Assembly (NCBI GenBank): GCA_027306915.1
Contig: DAHUYW010000070.1
Span: 1 to 7,283 of the forward strand
Direction: 5' to 3'
DNA from: Spirochaetales bacterium
GTDB taxonomy: Bacteria; Spirochaetota; Spirochaetia; DAHUYW01
DNA: 7,283 nucleotides
Part shown: positions 1 to 4,919 of the stretch, piece after piece
Layout of the letters: every line of letters begins with the position of its first letter
Numbering within the stretch: the stretch's first letter is position 1
The notes under the pieces: generated by a model
Told to the model about the DNA's origin: nothing
The model's database searches: none
What the model saw: only the letters and a program-made list of their open reading frames with translations
Made by a program: the position numbers and the translations under genes

Positions 1-1
1 G

Positions 2-307
2 GAATCAGGTTCGAACCGCCATCTCGTCGCGGCTGCAGTCAGCTTCCCGGCAGCTGGCCTCGCCGGGGCAGCCTGGGCTCCTAATGCCAACGTGCGTGTC
101 GCGTTCAGCTTCACGTTTCGGGATGAAAGGTTTGTCAAGATCAAGCTGATCGCCGATCGAAAGAGGCTGCAGCAGCTCGATGTCGTGTTTCGGGGTCGAT
201 GTTTCAAATCCACCAAAATCCCCTTGTTCATGACGGCAGTTGGGAGTACGATGCGAAATGCCAGGTGGCGAAGTCGTGAACTAGAGGTCCGGCAACGTTC
301 TTGGTAA
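2..307 (+). pseudogene. C-terminal end of SnoaL-domain (ECF41/SigJ-like) sigma factor, partial at the left edge
   Basis: The reading frame is open from the window edge to TAA at 305-307. The segment at about 59-187 contains GLAGAAWAP followed by VRVAFSFTF, then IKLIADRKRLQQLD. This resembles the C-terminal SnoaL/NTF2-like domain of ECF41/SigJ-type sigma factors, which usually reads W-A-P-G, then a V-F-x-F-T strand, then I-x-L-I-A-D-P-x-R-L-x-x-L-D close to the stop. Such sigma factors direct RNA polymerase to a small regulon, and the SnoaL domain modulates their activity. Here about 38 further residues with no family resemblance follow the LD motif, which suggests a frameshift or a lost stop. 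The segment before residue 18 also looks unlike the family. The missing N-terminal part lies outside the window, so I cannot tell a damaged gene from a divergent intact one. The assignment is from memory of the family motif. Confidence 0.45.
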
Positions 308-319
308 GGAGTGAGAGAC

Positions 320-724
320 ATGAACAGCTCAGCTTCCAAACAAGAAGAGAACGCATCCGAGCTCATCAGCATGAGGATCAAAGAGCTGGGCGATTGGCGC
401 GGCAAGGCGCTTGAAAGAGTGCGAAGGCTCATCAAGGAGGCGGACCCGGAGATCGTCGAAGAGTGGAAGTGGGCGAAAGCGACGTCGCCTGGAATTCCAG
501 TCTAGTCCCACGACGGCGGCATCTGCACCGGAGAGACCTACAAGAGTGCGGTCAAGCTCACCTTCTTCAAGGGTGCTTCATTGAAGGATCCTTCAGGCCT
601 GTTCACTCAGCCTGGGACCGTAAGGCGCGCCATCGACCTTCATGAAGGCGACAAGATCAACGAGGCTGCATTTAAGAAGCTTATCCAAGCGGCCGTTGCG
701 CTGAACCTAGAGCGCAAGAAATAA
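320..724 (+). pseudogene. DUF1801-family protein interrupted by an in-frame amber codon
   Basis: The frame runs from ATG 320 to TAA 722-724 (134 codons) and is broken only by TAG at 503-505 (codon 62). The first part has IKELGDWRGKALERVRRLIK (residues 20-39) and DPEIVEEWKW; the second has SHDGGICTGETYKSAVKLTF and RRAIDLHEGDKI. These are the consecutive conserved blocks of DUF1801 proteins, whose usual central motif is P-V-W-S-H-D-G. The stop therefore sits at the conserved Trp, and TGG to TAG is a single transition. The family is small, cytosolic and of unclear biochemical role. ATG 320 is preferred over GTG 311 because AAGGAG at 306-311 lies 8 nt before it; that site overlaps the stop of the upstream sigma remnant. 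A few residues also seem to be missing around GLFTQPGTV. It is probably a recent pseudogene. A sequencing error is possible, and readthrough is less likely. If the stop is real, the product is a 61-residue fragment. Confidence 0.8.
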
Positions 725-802
725 CCCGAGGTTGTCACATTCGTGCGCTCATTTTCGTCATACTCGCAGTAGAGTAGCAACAATGAATCTTGGAGGGAAT
801 CG

Positions 803-1195
803 ATGAAGATCAAACTGACCAGCGTGTATGTCGATAACCAGGAGAAAGCCCTGCGCTTTTACACCGAAGTGGTGGGCTTCGTGAAGAAAGCGGACTTCAG
901 CAACGGGCCGTTTCGCTGGCTCACGGTTACCTCTCCCGACGAACCGGAGGGCACGGAGCTGCAGCTGGCGCAGGGCGACAACCCGGCTGCCAAAGCCTAC
1001 CAACAGGCATTGTTCCAGCAGGGCCAACCCGCGGCCATGTTCTATTCCAGCGACCTGCAGGCCGACTACGAGCGCATGAAAGCGCGCGGCGCCGATTTCA
1101 CCATGCCGCCGACCGACATGACCGCGTCGAAGATCGCCCAGCTTTCGGACACCTGCGGCAACCTCATCCAGGTCACCCAGCTGATGCGTAGGTAG
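803..1195 (+). CDS. VOC-family (glyoxalase/bleomycin-resistance fold) protein
   Basis: This is a 130-residue single-domain protein that I recognise as a vicinal-oxygen-chelate family member. It opens with MKIKLTSVYVDNQEKALRFY, the first beta-strand and helix of the fold, followed by TEVVGFVKK. FRWLTVTSPDEPEGTELQL (about 37-55) supplies strands that usually carry a metal-side acidic residue, E52 here. The second beta-alpha repeat is at about 77-126, with YERMKARGADF and the closing DTCGNLIQV strand. Such small VOC proteins may be dioxygenases, glyoxalase-like lyases or antibiotic-sequestering proteins; the substrate cannot be read from the sequence. The start is supported by GGAGGG at 792-797, 5 nt upstream of the ATG. 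The length matches compact VOC proteins and no damage is visible. It ends in TAG, so TAG works as an ordinary stop in this genome. It lies 78 bp after the broken DUF1801 gene. No convincing promoter or terminator was found beside it. Confidence 0.88.
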   Translation: MKIKLTSVYVDNQEKALRFYTEVVGFVKKADFSNGPFRWLTVTSPDEPEGTELQLAQGDNPAAKAYQQALFQQGQPAAMFYSSDLQADYERMKARGADFTMPPTDMTASKIAQLSDTCGNLIQVTQLMRR

Positions 1196-1640
1196 GGCGG
1201 ACGTCCAGCAGCACTTCGGCAGCGCCGCCGTCGCTCGGCACCAAACGGCTGTCGCTGACGGTGCGTGCCGATCTATTCGACGGCCTCCTCCGGGGCGCTC
1301 TGGTGCGGAGCTTCGCGCGTCCAATCGAAGAGTTCCTAGTCGATGATAGGCGGGTGCTTGCCCTGGTAGCGCTTGCCGTCCCAGAAGAAATCGCCGGCGT
1401 AGAAGGGATTCTTCAGAAGCTCCGCAACCGAAGCCCGGTCGGCGCAGCCAAGGCCGTCATGGGCTGCGCCTGAAGGATCAGTAGCCTTCCTTGACCCTCC
1501 TATCGACAGGGATTCGACCATGATAGGCGGCTCGCCTCCCCCAAACAGTGAGTTGTCTGGGCTCATCGATGAGGAAGAAGAGCAGCTGGAGACGTGCGCC
1601 GTCCATCCGGTTCTTCCGCAAGAGGCATATGAATGCAAAC
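1196..1640. other. Gene-free stretch with recombinase debris
   Basis: Between the VOC gene and the AT-rich region upstream of the MarR gene there is no intact gene on either strand. The only recognisable content is the minus-strand serine-recombinase fragment at 1321-1437. The remaining bases, about 1200-1320 and 1440-1640, show no motif that I recognise. I looked for a factor-independent terminator after the VOC gene and saw no stable hairpin followed by a T-run. Confidence 0.6.
1321..1437 (-). pseudogene. Serine recombinase fragment (recombinase domain), copy 1
   Basis: Read on the minus strand, this segment encodes RASVAELLKNPFYAGDFFW then DGKRYQGKHPPIID, a stop, and ELFDW. It matches the recombinase domain after the catalytic domain in large serine recombinases, whose usual pattern is I-L-x-N-P-F-Y-x-G-x-F-x-W-x-G-x-x-Y-x-G-x-H-x-P-[IL]-[IV]-x-x-E-L-F. 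The in-frame TAG at 1338-1336 lies where the family has a residue just before ELF, so it is probably a nonsense change. Neither the N-terminal catalytic domain with its serine nor the C-terminal zinc ribbon is present nearby. The fragment cannot be active. It is a relic of a phage- or transposon-type integrase. A related fragment in the same orientation lies at 4563-4707; the corresponding 46-bp stretches (1339-1384 and 4657-4702) are roughly three-quarters identical by hand alignment. Confidence 0.72.
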
Positions 1641-1692
1641 TTTTTATAGTCTAATTAGTTTAGATTGTGTATATTTCACATCGTGATGTATT
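1641..1692 (+). promoter_or_regulatory. Candidate promoter and operator region of the marR-nmrA unit
   Basis: This AT-rich island lies just upstream of the MarR gene in otherwise GC-richer DNA. It contains two inverted repeats. TCTAA-TTAGT-TTAGA at 1650-1664 has perfect 5-bp arms and overlaps the palindrome CTAATTAG at 1651-1658. ACATC-GT-GATGT at 1678-1689 also has perfect 5-bp arms. A possible -10 element TATATT lies at 1670-1675; the -35 is weak (TAGTCT at 1647-1652, 17-nt spacer). MarR proteins usually bind such short palindromes over their own promoter, so autoregulation is a reasonable inference. The exact operator and start site are not proven. Confidence 0.5.
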
Positions 1693-1727
1693 GATTTGAA
1701 AACGATGGGGGGCTCTCCGAGGTCAAG

Positions 1728-2270
1728 ATGGCTGAATTTAGCATCGGACACCAGGAATTCTTTGACATGCAAATCGAGATTCAGGTTCTGTTCTCTCGGG
1801 CTTTTGAGCTGCTGGTTGCCAGCGAAGGAATCACGCTCGCGCAGGCCCTAACGCTGAAGACCCTCAGAGACCAGGGCAAGGGCGAGCCGTGCACGATGTC
1901 AGACCTTGCTGGAATGAGATTGTTGACTCCAGCGGCCGCAACGGGAGTAGTGGACAGACTGATACGTCTTAAGTTCGTAGAGCGAAAGTACGACGAATCT
2001 GACCGAAGAGTTGTCTTGCTCGCCCTTACTTCGAAAGGGGAGAAGACGCTCTCCAAGATTGAGAGCATGGCGCAGACGAAAATGCGGGACTTTTTCGAAC
2101 GGTCCTCGAAAGCGGATCGGGAGGCTTTCTTCAGAATCATGAGGCAGTTGAAGAAAAACATGAAAGTGCTGCTGGAGCAGATGAGAAAGGAAACGAGTGT
2201 CCGCAAGAAAAAAGAAAGCAGCGCTCAGAGCGCTCTTGGTGGACCAAGAAAAGGGGAGACGCAATCATGA
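1728..2270 (+). CDS. MarR-family transcriptional regulator
   Basis: This 180-residue protein has the MarR layout. An N-terminal dimerisation helix (about 7-32) is followed by a winged helix (about 40-105) and C-terminal dimerisation helices (about 106-155). The recognition helix is in LTPAAATGVVDRLIRLKFV (66-84). The wing is ERKYDESDRRVVLLALTSKG (85-104), with the conserved D-x-R-R and L-T-x-K-G. Members repress or activate adjacent genes and release DNA on binding phenolic ligands or on oxidation. The only cysteine is C55, near the start of the DNA-binding domain; the N-terminal cysteine of OhrR-type sensors is absent, so ligand rather than peroxide control is more likely. Residues 152-180 form a polar, Lys-rich tail. 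GAGG at 1719-1722 precedes the ATG by 5 nt. The stop overlaps the start of the NmrA-like gene in ATGA, so the two are coupled. It probably controls itself and that neighbour through the palindromes upstream. Confidence 0.93.
   Translation: MAEFSIGHQEFFDMQIEIQVLFSRAFELLVASEGITLAQALTLKTLRDQGKGEPCTMSDLAGMRLLTPAAATGVVDRLIRLKFVERKYDESDRRVVLLALTSKGEKTLSKIESMAQTKMRDFFERSSKADREAFFRIMRQLKKNMKVLLEQMRKETSVRKKKESSAQSALGGPRKGETQS
2253..2258 (+). promoter_or_regulatory. Shine-Dalgarno site of the NmrA-like gene inside the marR end
   Basis: GGGGAG lies 8 nt before the ATG at 2267, within the last codons of the MarR gene. It fixes the NmrA-like start inside the ATGA overlap and supports translational coupling. 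Confidence 0.65.
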
Positions 2271-3094
2271 ACGAAACGATACTGGTCCTCGGAGCGACAG
2301 GCCGCCAGGGCGGCGCAGTAGTCAGTGCGCTGCAAAAGGCGCAATTCTCCATCCGCGCATTCGTGCGGGATCTCAAGAGCGACAGGTCAATCCACCTTTC
2401 CGGGGCTGGAATAGAACTGGCAAAGGGCAACCTTGACGATACCGATTCGTTGAAGAACGCGATGAAAGGCGTGTACGGCGTCTATAGCGTTCAATCCTAC
2501 AGCACCGGCGTACGGAAAGAAATCGAACAAGGCAAGCGGGTTGCCGATATCGCGAAGGAATCGGGAGTCAAACATATTGTCTACAGCTCTGCCGGAGGCG
2601 CGGAGAAGAAAACGGGTATATCCTTCTTCGACAGCAAATGGGTAGTGGAGGAGCATATCAGGAGCCTGAAGCTTCCTTACACCATCTTCCGCCCTGCCAG
2701 CTTCATGGAGAATTTCAGCAAGCTTCCGCGGATCATGGTGTTGACCACCTTTCGCAGTTTCGTCAAGGGGAATTCCTTTCAGATGATAGCCGTGGCGGAC
2801 ATCGGAAAGTGGGTGGCTCTGGCGTTCTCTCGTCCCGCTGAATTCCTGAATAAGGAAATCGAGATCGCGGGCGACGAGCTGAACTATCAGCAGGCAAGGG
2901 GAGTTTACGGGAGAGTCTACGGCAGGAAGGGGTTCGGCCTGGCAATCCCTCTGGTGGTTCCCGGCGAAGCGGGCAAGATGTTCAGATGGCTCAGGGAGCA
3001 TGGACACGAGGCCGACCTACAGCACTGCAGAAGAATCATCAAGGATTCTCTGACATTTGAGGAGTGGGTGGTCTCGCAAAGAAAGCCTACATGA
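2267..3094 (+). CDS. NmrA/HSCARG-like NAD(P)-binding protein
   Basis: This 275-residue atypical short-chain-dehydrogenase protein belongs to the NmrA group. The dinucleotide loop is VLGATGRQGG (7-16). R34 in AFVRD is placed to contact the NADP ribose phosphate. KGNLDDTDSLKNAMKGV (53-69) is the usual strand-helix after the second Rossmann strand. HIVYSSAGG (103-111) occupies the active-site strand, followed by K124 in FDSKWVVEEHI and the family motif FRPASFMENF (141-150). The catalytic Tyr-x-x-x-Lys of true reductases is not evident. Members such as human HSCARG and fungal NmrA sense the NADP(H) state and bind partners, whereas others are reductases acting on quinones or aromatics. The protein is soluble, with no signal peptide. 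It overlaps the MarR gene by 4 bp, a pairing that suggests a redox or phenolic stress response. The length is usual for the family and no damage is seen. Whether it acts as an enzyme or a sensor cannot be decided from sequence. Confidence 0.88.
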   Translation: MNETILVLGATGRQGGAVVSALQKAQFSIRAFVRDLKSDRSIHLSGAGIELAKGNLDDTDSLKNAMKGVYGVYSVQSYSTGVRKEIEQGKRVADIAKESGVKHIVYSSAGGAEKKTGISFFDSKWVVEEHIRSLKLPYTIFRPASFMENFSKLPRIMVLTTFRSFVKGNSFQMIAVADIGKWVALAFSRPAEFLNKEIEIAGDELNYQQARGVYGRVYGRKGFGLAIPLVVPGEAGKMFRWLREHGHEADLQHCRRIIKDSLTFEEWVVSQRKPT

Positions 3095-3146
3095 CCACGT
3101 ATCGACTTGCCCAATCACGTTGGCGATAGGCGCATCGAGGAATCGG

Positions 3147-3170
3147 CCGGGGCCATGGCCCGGAGGAGGT
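3147..3170 (+). promoter_or_regulatory. GC palindrome and strong ribosome-binding site before the BNR gene
   Basis: The perfect 12-bp palindrome GGGCCATGGCCC lies at 3150-3161. The strong Shine-Dalgarno AGGAGGT at 3164-3170 follows it, 7 nt before ATG 3178. The palindrome could form a short stem in the leader, but no T-run follows, so it is not a convincing terminator. The ribosome-binding site favours ATG 3178 over the in-frame GTG at 3169. Confidence 0.45.
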
Positions 3171-3177
3171 GTTCTTC

Positions 3178-4398
3178 ATGACAAAGTTGATCCCCTGTCT
3201 CTCCCCCAACGGACGGACATCCTATCATTTGCCCGCGCGGGCTCTCCGCCTGATGGTCGGGACGGCCGAGGGCGTCATGAGCCTGGCCCGGTCGGAGTCG
3301 AGCGGCGCGTGGCGGATCGACCAGCGGAGCCTGAAGGGCAAGTACATCAGTGCGATGATCAGTTTGCCTTCCGGTCACATTTTCGCCGGCATCTACCGGG
3401 GCGGGATCTACCGGAGCCAGGACGACGGAACGACGTGGCAGCCCGCGATGGCGGGCCTGACTATCGGTCACGTGTACTCGCTGGCGATGGCCGAGGAACC
3501 CTCCGGGGTGGTCCTGTATGCCGGCACCGAGCCGGTCTCGCTGTTTCGCAGCCGGGATCTCGGCGATCACTGGGAGACGCCGCCCGCGATCGGGCGCATG
3601 CCCGGCAGGGAGAAATGGTGGTTCCCGCCGCCACCGCACGACGCCCATACGAAATCGCTAACGATCGACTTTCAGGACCCGAAGCTAATCTATGCGGCCG
3701 TCGAGCAGGGCGCGCTCCTCAGGACCAATGACGGCGGCCAGTCATGGATCGAGCTGGATGATTATGCTCGCTCGATCGAGCGGCTGAACCGCGATGTCCA
3801 TCGCATTGTCCAGGCACCGTGGACTTCCGACCTCCTGTTCCTGGCGAACGGGGGGGTGGGCTGCTTTCGCTCCACCGACGCCGGCGAGCACTGGGAGCAC
3901 ATACCGGAGCTGGATCGGGAGATCAGCTATCCCGACTGTATGGTCGCGTCCCCTCACGACGACCACACGCTCCTTGTCACCGGTGCCCGGGGAAATCCGT
4001 TCAGTTGGTTCAAGACCGGCAAGGCCGAAGCCACGGTGATGCGTAGCCGTGACGGCGGCAATAGCTGGGAGCCCGCGAACCGGGGATTGCCCGCCGGAGG
4101 CCGGGCGAACTTCGAGGCCATGACCATCGTCTCCTCTCCCGAGGGAACCTCTGTCTTCGTCGGCGACACCGACGGGGACATCTTCCTCAGTGAGGATCTG
4201 GGCGGCCAATGGTCGAAGATCATCGAAGGAGGGCCGCCAATCGCGAAATCTGGGCATCACGTGCTCCTGCGGGCTGCCTCCGCAATTCCCCGCTGGCTCC
4301 GGCCCGTCGTTGCCTTGGTGGCCATACGAGGACTCCGGATCTCGGCACGCGTGGCCGCCGTCAGACGAGAGAAGAGCGTCTCTGCGGCTCTGTCGTGA
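3178..4398 (+). CDS. BNR/Asp-box beta-propeller protein (sialidase/sortilin-like fold)
   Basis: This 406-residue protein is built from repeats carrying six Asp boxes (S/T-x-D-x-G-x-x-W): SQDDGTTW 80-87, SRDLGDHW 125-132, TNDGGQSW 183-190, STDAGEHW 232-239, SRDGGNSW 290-297 and SEDLGGQW 338-345. This predicts a six- or seven-bladed propeller of the WD40/YVTN/BNR-like class. Related propellers include sialidases, Vps10/sortilin and photosystem II assembly factor YCF48. I see no sialidase arginine triad, so glycosidase activity should not be assumed. No signal peptide or membrane helix is evident near the N-terminus. Recognisable propeller sequence ends near PPIAKSGHH (354-361). The remaining 45 residues are Arg/Ala-rich and unlike the family, as if the original stop had been lost. 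The gene starts 83 bp after the NmrA-like gene with no clear promoter, so it may be co-transcribed. It is visibly GC-richer than the MarR and NmrA-like genes, which hints at a different origin. Confidence 0.85.
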   Translation: MTKLIPCLSPNGRTSYHLPARALRLMVGTAEGVMSLARSESSGAWRIDQRSLKGKYISAMISLPSGHIFAGIYRGGIYRSQDDGTTWQPAMAGLTIGHVYSLAMAEEPSGVVLYAGTEPVSLFRSRDLGDHWETPPAIGRMPGREKWWFPPPPHDAHTKSLTIDFQDPKLIYAAVEQGALLRTNDGGQSWIELDDYARSIERLNRDVHRIVQAPWTSDLLFLANGGVGCFRSTDAGEHWEHIPELDREISYPDCMVASPHDDHTLLVTGARGNPFSWFKTGKAEATVMRSRDGGNSWEPANRGLPAGGRANFEAMTIVSSPEGTSVFVGDTDGDIFLSEDLGGQWSKIIEGGPPIAKSGHHVLLRAASAIPRWLRPVVALVAIRGLRISARVAAVRREKSVSAALS

Positions 4399-4562
4399 GT
4401 TTTTCAGTTACACCGGCTGACTCAAGCGAGGAGCAGATACCGAAACGGGCAGCCTCTGAGGAACTCGGTGCTGCTCGGCTGAATGACGCATCGTGTATGG
4501 GCCTGCGGCCGGCAAATACGGAGTCGAGGGGTTACTGAAACAGCCCGCACAAGGACCGTGAA
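4399..4562. other. Intergenic stretch with no recognisable gene
   Basis: No intact gene or known motif was found between the BNR gene and the second recombinase remnant. The DNA just before the stop of the BNR gene contains a small inverted repeat (AGACG ... CGTCT near 4364-4382). It has no following T-run and lies inside the coding frame, so I do not call it a terminator. Confidence 0.5.
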
Positions 4563-4707
4563 CTAGTAGTTTCCGTCAATTTCCCTGTCAACCTCGTCCG
4601 AGTAAATCTGGCCAATGCGGTTTTGAAGCTTGACGTACAGGGCGTCCAGCGGCTCGGTTGACAATGGGTGGGTGTTTGCCTTCGTAGCGTTTGTCGTTCC
4701 AGGGGAA
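4563..4707 (-). pseudogene. Serine recombinase fragment with internal deletion, copy 2
   Basis: On the minus strand, 4707-4651 encodes FPWNDKRYEGKHPPIVNRA, the same recombinase-domain segment as in copy 1 (FFWDGKRYQGKHPPIID). After a frame change near 4649, 4649-4566 encodes LDALYVKLQNRI then GQIYSDEVDREIDGNY, ending in TAG at 4565-4563. That second part matches the coiled C-terminal region of large serine recombinases (L-x-x-R-I-D-x-x-Y-x-D-x-L-D-x-x-I). The zinc-ribbon region normally between the two is missing, so the gene has an internal deletion of well over a hundred residues as well as a frame change. Upstream coding on this strand is interrupted at once by TGA and by the repeat unit at 4704-4791. 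It is a non-functional relic of a mobile-element integrase. Confidence 0.7.
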
Positions 4708-4791
4708 TCACCCTGTGGCGAAGTCAAGAAAAAGGTCGTCCGACCAAGTTCCGCGTCCTTGGAGTCCAGCTGTTGCCGACGGCCCGCGATC
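4704..4791 (+). repeat. Direct repeat unit, left copy (upstream of the uvrA-like gene)
   Basis: This unit aligns with 7172-7260 in the same orientation. The best core is 4714-4745 against 7182-7213, which aligns without gaps and matches at 26 of 32 bases by hand count (for example GAGAAAA against AAGAAAA, then the shared CGTCCGACC). After a 1-nt indel the alignment resumes at GGAG, GCCGAC and GATC. Over the whole length roughly two-thirds of positions match. The left edge abuts and slightly overlaps the end of recombinase copy 2. The repeat frames are not open over the full length, so it is probably non-coding relic DNA. Confidence 0.65.
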
Positions 4792-4852
4792 TGTCATCTT
4801 GTCGGTTTCTGCAAGCGTATGGTTGGCCTCAAGTTTTCCACTGTCTGCGGCC

Positions 4853-4879
4853 TTGACGTGTCGGAGCAGCGTGCATAAG
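4853..4879 (+). promoter_or_regulatory. Candidate sigma-70-type promoter for the uvrA-like gene
   Basis: TTGACG at 4853-4858 is a good -35 match. CATAAG at 4874-4879, preceded by TG, is a moderate -10 match. The 15-nt spacer is short. It would give a leader of roughly 30 nt before ATG 4920. This is the best candidate between the left repeat and the gene, but it is unproven. Confidence 0.35.
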
Positions 4880-4919
4880 GCTTAGGGAACAGAAACACTC
4901 AAGTTTATGAGAGGCGAGA

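Noticed and set aside
1..20. GGTTCGAACC near the left edge resembling a tRNA T-loop
   Set aside because: No acceptor stem, anticodon arm or CCA context is visible around it, and it lies in the sigma-factor reading frame.
265..300. Possible third copy of the 90-bp repeat, sharing GTGGCGAAGTC with 4715-4725
   Set aside because: An 11-base match is expected by chance in a window of this size, and the flanking alignment needs several gaps.
1200..1265. Possible terminator hairpin after the VOC gene (GCACC ... GGTGC)
   Set aside because: The arms are short, the loop is long and no T-run follows.
758..1324. Long minus-strand ORF opposite the VOC gene
   Set aside because: It is antisense to a clearly conserved gene, and its composition is the mirror of that gene's codon bias. 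The same holds for the long antisense frames at 2387-3007, 3115-3648, 3742-4260 and 5148-5876.
320..1338. Amber codons in the DUF1801 gene and in both recombinase relics, suggesting TAG recoding
   Set aside because: The intact VOC gene ends in TAG at 1193-1195 at the expected length, the long intact genes contain no in-frame TAG, and the recombinase relics carry other damage (deletion, frame change, missing domains). Ordinary decay explains the pattern better.
1520..1654. Small + strand ORF of 44 codons with an acidic run (EEEEQ)
   Set aside because: It has no ribosome-binding site that I trust and no family resemblance, and it runs into the AT-rich promoter region of the MarR gene.
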